Shown: one piece after another, positions 40,071 through 50,249 of the stretch | Position numbering within the stretch: the stretch's first letter is position 1 | Layout of the letters: every line of letters starts with the position of its first letter | NCBI RefSeq assembly: GCF_000722765.2 | Contig: NZ_CP028415.1 | Location: 1,866,501-1,930,500, forward strand | DNA: 64,000 bases | Direction: 5' to 3' | Source: Streptococcus mitis | GTDB lineage: Bacteria; Bacillota; Bacilli; Lactobacillales; Streptococcaceae | The notes under the pieces: model-generated | The model's input: the letters and a program-made list of their open reading frames with translations, nothing else | Databases searched by the model: none | What the model was told of the DNA's origin: nothing | Made by a program: the position numbers and the translations under genes

Positions 40071-42040
40071 TCTTCTTTCTCCTTTTCCTTTATTTCATTT
40101 AATACAATTTCTGTCAGTTTTTCACCTGCTTCTGACAAGGTTGAATCCTTAATTTGAGCTGCTGCCAAATTAAAGTGGCCTCCACCTCCCAGCTCTTCCA
40201 TGATCCGTTGTACATTCAGCTTACTACGACTGCGAGCTGAGATAGAGATAAATCCTTGTACATTTTTCGCAAGAACAAAACTCGCTTCAATACCTGACAT
40301 AGCTAACATGGCATCTGCTGCCTTACTAATAACAACTGTATCATAGCATTTGGAGTCCTGAGCCTCTGCTATCAATACATCTGAACCTAATTTACGCCCC
40401 TGTAAAATCAGTTCATTGACCTCACGATATTCTTCAAAATCTGTCGCAGCCATTTCCTGAATAGCAATACTATCACTTCCGCGCGTTCTGAGATAGCTAG
40501 CAACATCAAATGTCCTACTAGTCACTCGTGATGTGAAATTTTTAGTATCCAACATCATACCAGCCATTAAAACACTTGCTTGCATACGACTCAAACGATT
40601 TTTCTTAGAATTCTGGAACTGAATCAATTCCGTTACCAACTCACTGGCACTGCTTGCACCACTTTCGATATAAGTAATAACCGCATTATCTGGAAAATCC
40701 TGATCCCGTCTGTGGTGGTCGATGACGATGGTTTGGGTAAATAAATCATAAAAATCTTTTGATAAAGTTAAAGCTGTCTTTGAATGGTCTACAAGAATCA
40801 ACAAAGAACGATTGGTCACCATCCCCATTGCGTCCTTAACAGACAACAACTTTGTAACTCCTTCTTTTTCTAAGAATGAAACAGCTCGTTCAATATCCGG
40901 CGACATTTGTTCTTCGTCATAAATAGCATAGCTATTTTCAGTCACATTGCTGGCAAACAACTGCATACCTACAGCAGAGCCAAGAGCATCCATATCTAGA
41001 TTTTTGTGACCAATTACAAAAACCTGATCCACACTTCGAATCTTATCTGAAATAGCCGTCATCATAGCACGCGTACGAGTCCGTGTACGTTTAATTGAGG
41101 CAGCAGATCCACCACCAAAATAAACTGGATTTTTCGTTTCGTCGTTTTCCTTGACAACCACCTGGTCCCCACCACGCACTTCAGCCAAGTTCAAGTTAAG
41201 CAATGCAACTTTCCCTATCTCATCATGATTTCCATCACCATAAGAAAATCCCATACTTAAGGTCAAGGGCAACTGTCTCTGTTTGGACTCTTCTCTGAAA
41301 GAATCAATAACAGAAAATTTATCGTTCATCAATCCCTCAAGCACCGTGTAGTCCGTAAATAGATAAAAGCGATCCATACTCACTCGACGGGAGAACATGG
41401 CATGCTTCCCAGCAAATTCTGAAACAAAATTGGCTACAAAACTATTAATATGACTGATATCAGACTCCGATGTTTCATCTTCTAAGTCATCATAGTTGTC
41501 AACGGAGACAATCCCAATAACAGGTCGACTTGTCACTAACTCAACAGTCGCTTCGTATTCTCCAGACACATCAAAGAAGTAAAGAACTCCAGATACCTTG
41601 TCCATATGAACCGAATAGCGAGTCTCACCCAAGGTTGCATAAGAACCTGGATTCCCCACAGACGCCTTTATAATTGTTTGAATTAATGTAACATCAATCT
41701 CGCCCACTTCATTAGTCAAAATCAATTCAGCGTAGGGATTGAACCATTCAACTTCACCTGACGATAAGTCTAGTTTAATAACTCCGACAGGCATCTGTTC
41801 TAACAAGGTTGTCAAACTATCTTCAGCTTGGTGGTTTACATACTGAATTTGTTCTACTTCACTCCTTGAGTAGTACTCTCTTTGATGAATGAATAATAAA
41901 ATATATGAACCCAAAATAAGTAGCAAAAGAAATAGCGTTACCAGTGTATTCGTTACAAAAACAAGTTGCACAGATAGCACTCCGAACGCCACTATTCCTA
42001 ATATTAAGGGGAAAATAGGACTTACATAAAATTTTTTCAT
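40067..42040 (-). CDS. gdpP: GdpP-type cyclic-di-AMP phosphodiesterase
   Basis: The 657-residue protein begins at ATG 42040; a longer frame would start inside the promoter -10 (42060-42065). It has two membrane helices (about 8-50), a degenerate PAS-like region, a degenerate GGDEF domain (about 170-300) and DHH/DHHA1 domains. These contain [33 protein letters not shown] and [10 protein letters not shown]. It degrades c-di-AMP, a regulator of osmotic and wall homeostasis. It is first in the gdpP-rplI-dnaB-veg operon. Confidence 0.95.
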   Translation of the reverse strand: MKKFYVSPIFPLILGIVAFGVLSVQLVFVTNTLVTLFLLLLILGSYILLFIHQREYYSRSEVEQIQYVNHQAEDSLTTLLEQMPVGVIKLDLSSGEVEWFNPYAELILTNEVGEIDVTLIQTIIKASVGNPGSYATLGETRYSVHMDKVSGVLYFFDVSGEYEATVELVTSRPVIGIVSVDNYDDLEDETSESDISHINSFVANFVSEFAGKHAMFSRRVSMDRFYLFTDYTVLEGLMNDKFSVIDSFREESKQRQLPLTLSMGFSYGDGNHDEIGKVALLNLNLAEVRGGDQVVVKENDETKNPVYFGGGSAASIKRTRTRTRAMMTAISDKIRSVDQVFVIGHKNLDMDALGSAVGMQLFASNVTENSYAIYDEEQMSPDIERAVSFLEKEGVTKLLSVKDAMGMVTNRSLLILVDHSKTALTLSKDFYDLFTQTIVIDHHRRDQDFPDNAVITYIESGASSASELVTELIQFQNSKKNRLSRMQASVLMAGMMLDTKNFTSRVTSRTFDVASYLRTRGSDSIAIQEMAATDFEEYREVNELILQGRKLGSDVLIAEAQDSKCYDTVVISKAADAMLAMSGIEASFVLAKNVQGFISISARSRSKLNVQRIMEELGGGGHFNLAAAQIKDSTLSEAGEKLTEIVLNEIKEKEKEE

Positions 42041-42059
42041 TCCAAACCTCTTGGCACCC

Positions 42060-42065
42060 ATTATA
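42060..42065 (-). promoter_or_regulatory. -10 of the gdpP operon
   Basis: Minus-strand TGGTATAAT, an extended -10, 20 bp before the gdpP ATG. It excludes the longer upstream reading frame start. Confidence 0.75.
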
Positions 42066-42125
42066 CCATAATAACCACTAAAAAGCGACTTTTTAAAAGT
42101 GTAATCAGTAATTCTATCAATTATA

Positions 42126-42162
42126 AGAAAAAGGAGGTTTACAATTCAGTAAACCTTCCTTT
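42126..42162 (-). terminator. hpf terminator
   Basis: Minus-strand AAAGGAAGGTTTAC pairs with GTAAACCTCCTTT around a 6-nt loop, followed by TTCTT. Confidence 0.82.
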
Positions 42163-42175
42163 ACACATATTGAAA

Positions 42176-42724
42176 TTAAGATTCTTTAACTTCTAACAAA
42201 CCAATTTCGCCATCTTCACGACGATAAATCACATTAGTTGTTTGATCTTCAACATCTACATAGATAAAGAAATCATGTCCCAACAAATCCATCTGTAGAA
42301 TAGCTTCTTCCAAATCCATTGGTTTTAAATCAATTTGTTTTGAACGAACAACTCTAGACTGGACAACATTTGGATCTTCTACCAAAGCATCTGTAAATAA
42401 TTGACTAGTTGCTACCTTGTTTTTATTTTTACGCTCGATTTTTGTTTTATTTTTACGAATCTGACGTTCAATTTTATCGGTTACAAGGTCAATTGAACCA
42501 TACATATCTTGAGACACATCTTCTGCACGAAGAGTAATTGAGCCAAGCGGAATCGTCACCTCCACTTTAGCTGTTTTTTCACGATACACCTTCAAGTTAA
42601 CTCGAGCATCCAACTCTTGTTCAGCTTGAAAATACTTTTCGATCTTTTCGAGTTTAGAAACTACATAATCACGAATTGCTTCTGTTACTTCTAGGTTTTC
42701 ACCACGGATACTATATTTAATCAT
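42176..42724 (-). CDS. hpf: Long-form ribosome hibernation promoting factor
   Basis: The 182-residue protein has the HPF/YfiA domain (1-105; SIRGENLEVTEAIRDYVVSK) and the C-terminal dimerisation domain (about 125-182; KPMDLEEAILQMDLLGHDF). Long HPF makes 100S ribosome dimers in slow growth. It is monocistronic, with its own promoter at 42766-42794 and terminator. Confidence 0.95.
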   Translation of the reverse strand: MIKYSIRGENLEVTEAIRDYVVSKLEKIEKYFQAEQELDARVNLKVYREKTAKVEVTIPLGSITLRAEDVSQDMYGSIDLVTDKIERQIRKNKTKIERKNKNKVATSQLFTDALVEDPNVVQSRVVRSKQIDLKPMDLEEAILQMDLLGHDFFIYVDVEDQTTNVIYRREDGEIGLLEVKES

Positions 42725-42765
42725 ATGAGTACCTTCTTTCTAAACATTTTTGTTTTTCTGATTTC

Positions 42766-42794
42766 ATTATAACGCTTTCATTTTATTTTTGCAA
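42766..42794 (-). promoter_or_regulatory. hpf promoter
   Basis: Minus-strand TTGCAA (42789-42794) and TATAAT (42766-42771) with 17 bp spacing. A cre-like half, TGAAAGCGTTAT, overlaps the spacer and -10, but its 3' half does not fit the consensus. Confidence 0.75.
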
Positions 42795-42803
42795 ATTTTT
42801 TCC

Positions 42804-43466
42804 TCATCTTACAAGGGAAAATGTTTTTACATCCTCAGCACCAGCCTCTTCCAATAGTTTCTTCACACGATTTATAGTTGTTCCAGTAGTATAAATGTCA
42901 TCTATAAGTAAGATTTTTTTAGGAATAGTAACTCCACTTTTAATAAAGAAAGGAAGTTCTGTTGCCAAGCGTTCTGAACGACTTTTAGAATAACTAGCTC
43001 TCTCTTCTCTCTTATCCAGTAAGTCTTGAAAAGAGAACCCTGCTACTTCAACTAAACCTTCAACCTGGTTAAATCCCCTCTCGAGCAATCTTTCAGGACT
43101 TAGGGGAATTACAACAAATTGATACTCTTTGTACTTTTTTAACTCCTCACTTAAAAATGAAGCGAACACTTTTCTTAAAAGGAAGTCTCCATCAAACTTA
43201 TACCGACTGAAAAAATCCTTCATAGCTTGATTGTAAGTAAAAATCGCTCTATGACTCACCTCAACTCCTTTTTTACACCAAAATTGACAGTCTTGACACT
43301 TCGTTAACAAACCTGTTTTCATACAGTTTGGACAGTACTCTTCTCCAATCCTCTCAAAAGTAGAGTCACAGTCTGAACAAAGACAAGAGTCATCATTCTT
43401 CAGAAGTAAGAGACTACTAAAAGTTAAAATAGTCTTCATAGTCTGCCCACACAACAAGCACTTCAT
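42804..43466 (-). CDS. comFC: ComFC, phosphoribosyltransferase-like competence protein
   Basis: The 220-residue protein has four CxxC zinc-type pairs in the first 70 residues (CLLCGQT, CSDCDS, CPNCMK, CQDCQFWC) and a C-terminal phosphoribosyltransferase signature ILLIDDIYTTGTTINRV. It assists DNA processing after uptake, working with ComFA. Its start overlaps the comFA stop by 4 bp. Confidence 0.93.
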   Translation of the reverse strand: MKCLLCGQTMKTILTFSSLLLLKNDDSCLCSDCDSTFERIGEEYCPNCMKTGLLTKCQDCQFWCKKGVEVSHRAIFTYNQAMKDFFSRYKFDGDFLLRKVFASFLSEELKKYKEYQFVVIPLSPERLLERGFNQVEGLVEVAGFSFQDLLDKREERASYSKSRSERLATELPFFIKSGVTIPKKILLIDDIYTTGTTINRVKKLLEEAGAEDVKTFSLVR

Positions 43467-44761
43467 AGCCCCGCCTCCTTATTCATCTGCTGAATTTCCT
43501 TAATTGCCTTCTTGATTGAAGCATTTAACCCATCATGGAAAAAAAGCAAATCTCCTGTTGGTCTATCCATGCTTCGTCCAACTCGTCCACCAATCTGAAT
43601 CAAGCTAGACTTGGTAAAAAGGCGATGATTGGCCTCTACTACGAAAACATCCACACAAGGGAAAGTAACTCCGCGCTCCAATATCGTCGTACTGATAAGT
43701 ATTGTCAATTTTCCATCTCTAAAAGCTTGTACCTGCTCTAATCGATCTTCTGTGATAGAAGATACAAAGCCAATTTTCTCATGCGGAAATTGCTCCTGTA
43801 AGATTTCTTTTAACTGCTCCCCTTTCTTAATTTCTGAAGCAAAAATGAGTAATGGATAAGCTGTCTTTCTCTGCTTCTCAATATAAGACTTTAGCTTTGG
43901 TGACAACCGACTTTTCTCTAAACAGTGATTAAAATCGGATAACCAGACAGGTTTAGGAATAATCAAAGGATTTCCATGAAATCGTCTTGGCAAACTCAAT
44001 AGTTTTAATTCTCCGATGCGAACCTTCCTATCTAACTCATCGGTAGAAGTCGCTGTTAAAAAGATTCTCAAGCCATTCTCCTTTACACTATTCTTGACAG
44101 CATGGTAAAGCGTGGGATTGTCAACATAAGGAAAGGCATCTACTTCATCCACTATCAGCAAATCAAAAGCTTGATAAAACTTCAATAACTGATGGGTCGT
44201 CGCAACAACTAGTGGTGTTCGAAAATACGGCTCTGATTCTCCGTGTAGTAAAGATATCTTGCAAGCAAAATCCTGTTGCAGGCGCTTGTACAGCTCCAAA
44301 CAAACATCTATGCGAGGACTAGCCAAACAAACTGCACCACCCCTATTAATCACCTTAGCCACAACTTGATAAATCATTTCTGTCTTTCCAGCCCCTGTCA
44401 CCGCATGAACTAAAGTTGGCTCTTGCTTGTCTACTGCTTGAATCAGTCCCTCTGATACCTTCTCTTGAAAAGGAGTTAATTGACCACGCCATTTAAGAAC
44501 ATCTTGTTTCGAAAAATCCTCCTGCGGAAAATAGTATAAAGCTTGATCACTCCTGACTCGCTTCATCAGTAAACACTCCCTACAATAGTAAGCACCGATG
44601 GGCAAATACCATTCATCTAAAATAGCACTATCACAACGTTGACAGAAAAGTTTCCCTTTCTCCTTTCTCATTGCTGGAAGTTTCTCCGCCAACTGATGTT
44701 CCTCTTTAGTTAATTCATTCTCAGTAAACAAACGACCGAGATAATTTGGATTTACTTTCAT
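43463..44761 (-). CDS. comFA: ComFA, DNA uptake ATPase/helicase
   Basis: The 432-residue superfamily-2 translocase has a zinc finger (CQRC and CREC, about residues 39-80), Walker A VTGAGKTEM, a DEVD box in LIVDEVDAF, ATSTDE (motif III type) and QIGGRVGRS (motif VI). It drives transport of single-stranded DNA during transformation. A perfect competence box lies 8 bp upstream of the start codon region. Confidence 0.95.
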   Translation of the reverse strand: MKVNPNYLGRLFTENELTKEEHQLAEKLPAMRKEKGKLFCQRCDSAILDEWYLPIGAYYCRECLLMKRVRSDQALYYFPQEDFSKQDVLKWRGQLTPFQEKVSEGLIQAVDKQEPTLVHAVTGAGKTEMIYQVVAKVINRGGAVCLASPRIDVCLELYKRLQQDFACKISLLHGESEPYFRTPLVVATTHQLLKFYQAFDLLIVDEVDAFPYVDNPTLYHAVKNSVKENGLRIFLTATSTDELDRKVRIGELKLLSLPRRFHGNPLIIPKPVWLSDFNHCLEKSRLSPKLKSYIEKQRKTAYPLLIFASEIKKGEQLKEILQEQFPHEKIGFVSSITEDRLEQVQAFRDGKLTILISTTILERGVTFPCVDVFVVEANHRLFTKSSLIQIGGRVGRSMDRPTGDLLFFHDGLNASIKKAIKEIQQMNKEAGL

Positions 44762-44768
44762 ACTTCTT

Positions 44769-44776
44769 TATTCGTA
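44769..44776 (-). promoter_or_regulatory. Competence box (SigX/ComX) of comFA-comFC
   Basis: Minus-strand TACGAATA, an exact cin-box match, preceded by TTTT. It places comFA-comFC in the late competence regulon. Confidence 0.92.
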
Positions 44777-44817
44777 AAAACCTAGCGCTTTAGATGATTT
44801 TTTAGTACAATTAAATC

Positions 44818-45453
44818 ATGGAATTTAGAACAATTATAGAGGACGGACAAGTCCAAGAAGAAATCAAAAAATCCCGCTTTATCTGTCATGCCAAGCGTGT
44901 TTATAGCGAAGAAGAGGCTCGTGACTTCATTACTGCCATCAAGAAAGAGCACTACAAAGCTACGCATAACTGCTCTGCCTTCATTATTGGGGAACGTAGT
45001 GAAATCAAACGGACAAGTGATGATGGTGAGCCTAGTGGTACTGCTGGCGTTCCCATGCTTGGGGTACTAGAAAATCACAATCTCACCAATGTCTGTGTGG
45101 TCGTGACACGCTACTTTGGTGGTATTAAACTAGGCGCTGGAGGACTGATTCGTGCTTACGCCGGCAGTGTCGCCTTAGCTGTCAAAGAAATTGGCATCAT
45201 TGAAATAAAAGAACAAGCTGGCATTGCTATTCAAATGTCTTACGCTCAGTACCAAGAATACAGTAACTTCCTTAAAGAACATGATCTCATGGAACTGGAT
45301 ACAAACTTTACAGATCAAGTCTATACGATGATTTATGTTGATAAAGAAGAAACAGAAAATATTAAAGCTGCACTTGTAGAGTTTTTTAATGGAAAAGTCA
45401 CTTTAACTGATCAAGGTTTACGAGAAGTTGAAGTTCCTGTAAACTTAGTGTAA
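44818..45453 (+). CDS. yigZ: YigZ/IMPACT-family protein
   Basis: The 211-residue protein has the UPF0029 N-terminal domain (EIKKSRFICHAKRVYSEEEA, SDDGEPSGTAG, VVVTRYFGGIKLGAGGLIRA) and a DUF1949-type C-terminus. Bacterial relatives are linked to ribosome-associated or peptidase-like roles, unproven here. It is divergent from comFA, with a -10 TACAAT just upstream. After it, 45454-45648 has no convincing gene; one 36-codon open frame (about 45511-45620) is not recognised and may be a gene remnant. Confidence 0.9.
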   Translation: MEFRTIIEDGQVQEEIKKSRFICHAKRVYSEEEARDFITAIKKEHYKATHNCSAFIIGERSEIKRTSDDGEPSGTAGVPMLGVLENHNLTNVCVVVTRYFGGIKLGAGGLIRAYAGSVALAVKEIGIIEIKEQAGIAIQMSYAQYQEYSNFLKEHDLMELDTNFTDQVYTMIYVDKEETENIKAALVEFFNGKVTLTDQGLREVEVPVNLV

Positions 45454-45647
45454 ATAATAGATAATGCAGTGTTTCACTGACATTCTCACCACTACTTTAA
45501 TTAGCAAAATAAAAAGATGCTTGCCCAGACCCACTAGAAAATGAAGCAATTCAAAAAGAAAACAGATATCGTTCCACTTTACACCTATTTACTAGAATTA
45601 GCTTATCACAATCGCTTGAAAATTAACTGCTTAGACCTATGATATAA

Positions 45648-45676
45648 AAAAATCCTATCACTTCGATAGGATTTCT
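45648..45676. terminator. Terminator upstream of cysM
   Basis: AAATCCTATC pairs with GATAGGATTT around a 5-nt loop, with T-rich sequence on both sides. It ends transcription from the yigZ side before the cysM promoter. Confidence 0.75.
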
Positions 45677-45680
45677 ATAT

Positions 45681-45709
45681 TTTACAAATGGTATAGATAG
45701 CGTTATACT
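45681..45709 (+). promoter_or_regulatory. cysM promoter
   Basis: TTTACA (45681-45686) and TATACT (45704-45709) with 17 bp spacing, 30 bp upstream of the start codon. Confidence 0.8.
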
Positions 45710-45738
45710 AGAAATATCTTATACAAAGAGGTATTCAT

Positions 45739-46665
45739 ATGTCTATTTATAACAACATTACTGAATTAATCGGTCAAACTCCGATTGTTAAACTCAACAA
45801 CATCGTGCCAGAAGGGGCTGCAGACGTCTATGTAAAACTTGAAGCATTCAACCCTGGTTCTTCTGTAAAAGATCGTATTGCTCTTAGCATGATTGAAAAA
45901 GCTGAACAAGACGGTATTCTGAAACCAGGTTCTACAATTGTTGAAGCAACAAGTGGAAACACTGGTATTGGACTTTCATGGGTAGGTGCTGCTAAAGGAT
46001 ATAAAGTTGTCATCGTTATGCCTGAAACTATGAGTGTAGAACGACGTAAGATTATCCAAGCTTATGGAGCTGAACTCGTCCTAACTCCTGGTAGCGAAGG
46101 AATGAAAGGTGCTATTGCTAAAGCTCAAGAAATCGCTGCTGAACGTGATGGTTTCCTTCCTCTTCAATTTGACAATCCAGCTAATCCAGAAGTACACGAA
46201 AGAACAACAGGAGCTGAGATATTAGCTGCTTTCGGTAAAGATGGATTAGATGCCTTTGTTGCTGGAGTTGGTACTGGTGGAACGATTTCTGGTGTTTCTC
46301 ATGCACTCAAATCAGCAAATTCAAGCATTCAAGTTTTTGCAGTAGAGGCAGACGAATCTGCTATTCTATCTGGTGAAAAACCTGGACCACACAAAATTCA
46401 AGGTATCTCAGCTGGATTTATTCCTGATACACTGGATACAAAGGCTTATGATGGTATCGTTCGTGTAACATCAGACGATGCACTAGCACTCGGCCGTGAA
46501 ATTGGTGGAAAAGAAGGATTCCTTGTAGGTATCTCTTCAGCTGCAGCTATCTACGGAGCCATCGAGGTTGCCAAAAAATTAGGTACAGGTAAAAAAGTTC
46601 TTGCTCTAGCACCAGATAACGGTGAACGTTATCTCTCTACAGCACTCTATGAATTTGAAGTGTAG
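45739..46665 (+). CDS. cysM: Cysteine synthase (O-acetylserine sulfhydrylase)
   Basis: The 308-residue PLP enzyme makes cysteine from O-acetylserine and sulfide. The PLP Lys is in [12 protein letters not shown] near residue 42. The substrate loop [10 protein letters not shown], the phosphate-binding [10 protein letters not shown] and the C-terminal GISSAAAI are visible. By motif it is of the CysK type, although pneumococcal annotation usually uses cysM. It is monocistronic with its own promoter and terminator. Confidence 0.95.
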   Translation: MSIYNNITELIGQTPIVKLNNIVPEGAADVYVKLEAFNPGSSVKDRIALSMIEKAEQDGILKPGSTIVEATSGNTGIGLSWVGAAKGYKVVIVMPETMSVERRKIIQAYGAELVLTPGSEGMKGAIAKAQEIAAERDGFLPLQFDNPANPEVHERTTGAEILAAFGKDGLDAFVAGVGTGGTISGVSHALKSANSSIQVFAVEADESAILSGEKPGPHKIQGISAGFIPDTLDTKAYDGIVRVTSDDALALGREIGGKEGFLVGISSAAAIYGAIEVAKKLGTGKKVLALAPDNGERYLSTALYEFEV

Positions 46666-46681
46666 TCTCCTAAATACACTT

Positions 46682-46707
46682 AGCCCTTATTATAGGGCTT
46701 TTTATTT
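46682..46707 (+). terminator. cysM terminator
   Basis: AGCCCT pairs with AGGGCT around a 6-nt loop, followed by TTTTTATTT. Confidence 0.8.
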
Positions 46708-46752
46708 ATACCTTAAAAATAGGAACATCTCCCTATAAAAAGCGACTGCATA

Positions 46753-46783
46753 GAAAAAGGAAGCAATTTGGCTTCCTTTTTCT
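46753..46783 (-). terminator. rpsB-tsf terminator
   Basis: Minus-strand AAAAAGGAAGC pairs with GCTTCCTTTTT around a 6-nt loop, directly after the tsf stop. Confidence 0.9.
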
Positions 46784-46785
46784 TA

Positions 46786-47826
46786 TTAGTTATTCAAGGC
46801 TGCTGCCATTGTAGCTGCAACTTCAGCTTCGAAGTCATTTGCAGCTTTTTCGATACCTTCACCAACTTCAAAGCGAGCGAACTCAACTACTGAAGCGTTA
46901 ACTGATTCAAGGTATGCTTCAACTGTTTTGCTGTCATCCATGATGTATACTTGTGCAAGAAGTGTGTAAGCTTGGTCAACTTTAGTGTTGTCAAGCATGA
47001 AGCGATCCATTTTACCTGGGATGATTTTGTCCCAGATTTTTTCTGGTTTACCTTCTGCAGCCAATTCAGCTTTGACGTCAGCTTCAGCTTGCGCAATCAC
47101 TTCATCAGTCAATTGAGCTTTTGATCCATACTTCAAGTGTGGAAGAGCTGGTTTGTTAACCATTGCACGACTTTCATTGTCTTGGTCGATTACGTGGTTC
47201 AATTGTGCCAACTCATCTTTAACGAATTGCTCATCCAATTCTTTGTAAGAAAGAACTGTTGGTTTCATCGCTGCGATGTGCATTGACAATTGTTTAGCAA
47301 GTGCTTCGTCTCCACCTTCAACAACTGAAATAACACCGATACGTCCACCGTTATGTTGGTATGCTCCAAAGTGTTGTGCATCTGTTTTTTCAATCAATGC
47401 AAAGCGACGGAATGAGATTTTTTCTCCGATAGTTGCTGTTGCAGATACATATGCAGCTTCAAGAGTTTCACCTGAAGGCATTGTCAAAGCAAGTGCTTCT
47501 TCATTATTAGCAGGTTTTCCTTCAGCAATAACTTTAGCTGTAGTATTTACCAATTCAACGAATTGAGCATTTTTCGCAACGAAGTCAGTTTCAGCGTTTA
47601 CTTCAATAACTGCAGCAACATTACCGTTAACATAAACACCAGTCAAACCTTCTGCAGCAACACGGTCAGCTTTCTTAGCTGCCTTAGCCATACCCTTTTC
47701 ACGAAGCAATTCAATCGCTTTTTCGATGTCACCGTCTGTTTCTACAAGCGCTTTTTTAGCGTCCATAACTCCGGCACCAGATTTTTCACGCAACTCTTTT
47801 ACAAGTTTAGCTGTAATTTCTGCCAT
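46786..47826 (-). CDS. tsf: Elongation factor Ts
   Basis: The 346-residue protein has the N-terminal UBA-like domain ([20 protein letters not shown]) and the core motif [31 protein letters not shown] region near residue 60. It exchanges nucleotide on EF-Tu. Length is normal for streptococci, longer than E. coli EF-Ts. It follows rpsB after a hairpin-containing gap. Confidence 0.97.
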   Translation of the reverse strand: MAEITAKLVKELREKSGAGVMDAKKALVETDGDIEKAIELLREKGMAKAAKKADRVAAEGLTGVYVNGNVAAVIEVNAETDFVAKNAQFVELVNTTAKVIAEGKPANNEEALALTMPSGETLEAAYVSATATIGEKISFRRFALIEKTDAQHFGAYQHNGGRIGVISVVEGGDEALAKQLSMHIAAMKPTVLSYKELDEQFVKDELAQLNHVIDQDNESRAMVNKPALPHLKYGSKAQLTDEVIAQAEADVKAELAAEGKPEKIWDKIIPGKMDRFMLDNTKVDQAYTLLAQVYIMDDSKTVEAYLESVNASVVEFARFEVGEGIEKAANDFEAEVAATMAAALNN

Positions 47827-47846
47827 TTTGATTCTCCTATATTTTT

Positions 47847-47882
47847 TGAAAATAGGAGAGCCGGGCTAAGCCCTGCCCTCCT
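47847..47882 (-). promoter_or_regulatory. Hairpin between rpsB and tsf (attenuator-like)
   Basis: Minus-strand AGGAGGGCAGGGC pairs imperfectly with GCCCGGCTCTCCT around a tiny loop, followed by ATTTTC. A weak U-tract suggests partial termination or mRNA processing that sets S2 versus EF-Ts levels. Confidence 0.6.
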
Positions 47883-47904
47883 AGGTAATTACTATTTATA
47901 TGAA

Positions 47905-48684
47905 TTAAGCGTTGTCGCCTTCTACAACTTCAACGATTTCTTCAATTGAATCTGCTTGAGCTTCAGAAGCTGCAAATTCTGCTTCAACTGCTGCTGCATC
48001 TTCACCTTGACGTCCTTCGATGATAGCGTCAGCTAATTTAGCTGTGATCAATTTAACAGCGCGGATAGCATCATCGTTAGCCGGGATGATTACATCGATA
48101 TCATCTGGATCAGTATTTGTGTCAACCATCGCTACAACTGGGATTCCCAATTTTTTAGCTTCTTTAACAGCGATTTGCTCTTTATGTGGATCAACTACGT
48201 ACATCACATCTGGGATACGAGGCATATCTTCGATACCACCCAAGAATTTTTCAAGACGTGCACGTTGTTTGTTAAGAAGTGCAACTTCTTTCTTAGGAAG
48301 AACTTCAAAAGTTCCATCTTCTTCCATACGTTTGATTTCTTTCAAACGAGCGATACGTTTTTGGATTGTTCCCCAGTTTGTAAGAGTTCCACCCAACCAA
48401 CGGTGGTTGATGAAGTATTGACCTGAACGTACTGCTTCTTCAGCAACTGCATCAGCTGCTTGTTTCTTAGTACCAACGAACAATACAACTGCATCGTTAG
48501 CTGCTGCATCACGCATAAAATCGTAAGCTTGGTCAGCATATTTTACAGTTTGTTGTAAGTCGATAACGTGAATGCCGTTACGCTCAGTGAAGATGTACTT
48601 AGCCATCTTAGGGTTCCAGCGACGAGTTTGGTGACCAAAGTGTACACCAGCCTCAAGAAGTTGTTTCATTGAAATTACTGCCAT
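47905..48684 (-). CDS. rpsB: 30S ribosomal protein S2
   Basis: Starting at ATG 48684 behind AAGGAGAAA, the product has 259 residues, the usual S2 length. A longer frame upstream lies in the untranslated leader. It begins [20 protein letters not shown] and contains the S2 signature [20 protein letters not shown]. It is first in the rpsB-tsf operon. Confidence 0.97.
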   Translation of the reverse strand: MAVISMKQLLEAGVHFGHQTRRWNPKMAKYIFTERNGIHVIDLQQTVKYADQAYDFMRDAAANDAVVLFVGTKKQAADAVAEEAVRSGQYFINHRWLGGTLTNWGTIQKRIARLKEIKRMEEDGTFEVLPKKEVALLNKQRARLEKFLGGIEDMPRIPDVMYVVDPHKEQIAVKEAKKLGIPVVAMVDTNTDPDDIDVIIPANDDAIRAVKLITAKLADAIIEGRQGEDAAAVEAEFAASEAQADSIEEIVEVVEGDNA

Positions 48685-48828
48685 GAGTATTTCTCCTTTT
48701 TGTTTTTTCCTCTTCTTGACTTCAACTCGCAAAACGACCCAAGGGCAACTGTTTCACAATTCATCAAGAATGAGTATTATCGTTCATACGACAAGTTCCA
48801 TTTTACCATACTTTTTCAATATTTTCAA
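48685..48828 (-). promoter_or_regulatory. rpsB promoter and long untranslated leader
   Basis: Minus-strand TTGAAA (48823-48828) and TAAAAT with a TGG extension (48800-48805) are 17 bp apart. About 110 nt of leader follows before the ATG, long enough for an S2 autoregulatory structure. I could not fold it fully. Confidence 0.75.
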
Positions 48829-48871
48829 GCTATTTTAGTAGATTTTTAAAATAAGTTAACTATATAAATCA

Positions 48872-48897
48872 TAAAAGAGACTCCAATCGAGCCTCTT
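48872..48897 (-). terminator. pcsB terminator
   Basis: Minus-strand AGAGGCTC pairs with GAGTCTCT (one G-U) around a 5-nt loop, followed by TTTAT. Confidence 0.78.
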
Positions 48898-48908
48898 CGT
48901 TTTATTCA

Positions 48909-50156
48909 TTAGTTTGGATAGATATATGTTACAAAACCTTCTGAAGTTGTAGTAGGATTGAACCAACCACGTTTATTTCCGATTGTACGATTTCCACCAT
49001 AGTTTGATTCAGATACTTGGATACTTGTTGATGATGACACAGCTGTAACTACGGCTACGTGTCCATATCCACCATCATTCCAACATGCAATCGCACCAAC
49101 TTGAGGTGTAGATCCTGTACGGAATCCTGCAGCTGCTGCACTTGTAGCCCACTGTGCTCCATTACCCCAGTAGTCTCCAGCCCAAGGTGCCAATGTCTTA
49201 GCTCCCCATGTACACTCTCCTGTTGGATAACTTGAAGCATTTGTACTGTATGTTGGGCGATGTTTTACTGGTGCAGGAGTGTAGCTTGTTGATTCTGTTG
49301 AAGCACTGCTTGAAGATGATTCAGACGAACTTGACTCAGATGAACTTGATGAAGAAGTAGTAGATACTGCTTGAACCTGTGCTGTAAAAGTTGTATTTCC
49401 AGAAGCAACTACTGTTTGTTGTTGACTTGCTTGTTTAGCTTTATAAGCTGCTTCTGCTTCTGCAGCTGCTTTAGCTTCTGCTTCTGCTGCAGCTTTTTTC
49501 TCAAGTAAACTTGCTTTTTCATCCTCTGCAGTAGCCTTTTCAGCAGCAAGATTCAATTCTGCAGCTTTTAACTCAGCTTGTTTTGTAGTTAATGATTGAG
49601 CATCATCAGCTAGTTTTTGCTGATTTGCAATAACTGTATTAATTGCATCATTGTTTGCTACTTGTTTTTCAGAAATAGCTTTTTTATCTGCTTTTTGTTG
49701 TTCCAACATTTTGTTGTTTGCAGATACGATTTCACTCATTGCAGCAACACGTGAAATAGCTTCTGTAATTGATTTTGAGTTTACAATTGTATTAATGTAA
49801 TTTGTTGCAGCTCCATTTGTTTGAGCACTACGAGCTTGTTTTTGCAATGAATCATTGCGAGATACAATATTCTTAGAAAGTTCTGTAATTTCACCCTCAA
49901 GCTTTTTAGATTCTGCTTGTAGTCTATCATTTTCAGATTGCAAGTTTGATTGCTCTGTTTGAATAGCAGACACTTGCTCCTGAACTTGATCAACTTGTTT
50001 TTGGGCTTCTTGTTGTTGTGCTGTTAAGTTACTAATTTTATTATCTTGAGCAGCAATTTTGTCATCAGTAGTTTCTGCATGCGCAGTTGTTAAAACAGCT
50101 ACTTGAGAAACCATTACTGTACTTAGTAAAAGTGACGCTAAGATTTTTTTCTTCAT
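48909..50156 (-). CDS. pcsB: PcsB, cell-division murein hydrolase
   Basis: The 415-residue protein has a signal peptide (to about AHA at residue 28). A long coiled-coil region (about 32-230) with heptad-rich Gln/Glu/Lys sequence and an Ala-rich stretch follows. Next are a Ser-rich linker (about 258-300) and a C-terminal CHAP domain with Cys in [10 protein letters not shown] and His in [11 protein letters not shown]. PcsB splits septal wall under FtsEX control. The length slightly exceeds the pneumococcal form (about 392 residues), through the Ser-rich linker. A WalR-type box precedes it. Confidence 0.95.
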   Translation of the reverse strand: MKKKILASLLLSTVMVSQVAVLTTAHAETTDDKIAAQDNKISNLTAQQQEAQKQVDQVQEQVSAIQTEQSNLQSENDRLQAESKKLEGEITELSKNIVSRNDSLQKQARSAQTNGAATNYINTIVNSKSITEAISRVAAMSEIVSANNKMLEQQKADKKAISEKQVANNDAINTVIANQQKLADDAQSLTTKQAELKAAELNLAAEKATAEDEKASLLEKKAAAEAEAKAAAEAEAAYKAKQASQQQTVVASGNTTFTAQVQAVSTTSSSSSSESSSSESSSSSASTESTSYTPAPVKHRPTYSTNASSYPTGECTWGAKTLAPWAGDYWGNGAQWATSAAAAGFRTGSTPQVGAIACWNDGGYGHVAVVTAVSSSTSIQVSESNYGGNRTIGNKRGWFNPTTTSEGFVTYIYPN

Positions 50157-50191
50157 ATTTCGTAGATACTCCTTCTTTTAAAGACATTACT

Positions 50192-50235
50192 AGTATACCA
50201 AAAAAAGGCCTAATGAATATTACGCCTTTGTTACA
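50192..50235 (-). promoter_or_regulatory. pcsB promoter with WalR (VicR) box
   Basis: Minus-strand -10 TATACT with TGG extension (50192-50197) lacks a good -35. Upstream is TGTAAC-N5-CGTAAT (50219-50235), one change from the WalR consensus TGTWAH-N5-TGTWAH. This fits the known essential activation of pcsB by WalRK in pneumococci. Confidence 0.8.
50200..50232 (-). terminator. mreD terminator overlapping the pcsB WalR box
   Basis: Minus-strand AAAGGCGTAAT pairs with ATTAGGCCTTT (one mismatch) around a 4-nt loop, followed by a T7 run. The left arm contains the second WalR half-site. Confidence 0.7.
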
Positions 50236-50249
50236 TTTTTATTTCTTTC

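Noticed and set aside
42760..42781. cre-like sequence in the hpf promoter
   Set aside because: Only half fits the consensus; noted in the promoter entry but not called as a CcpA site.
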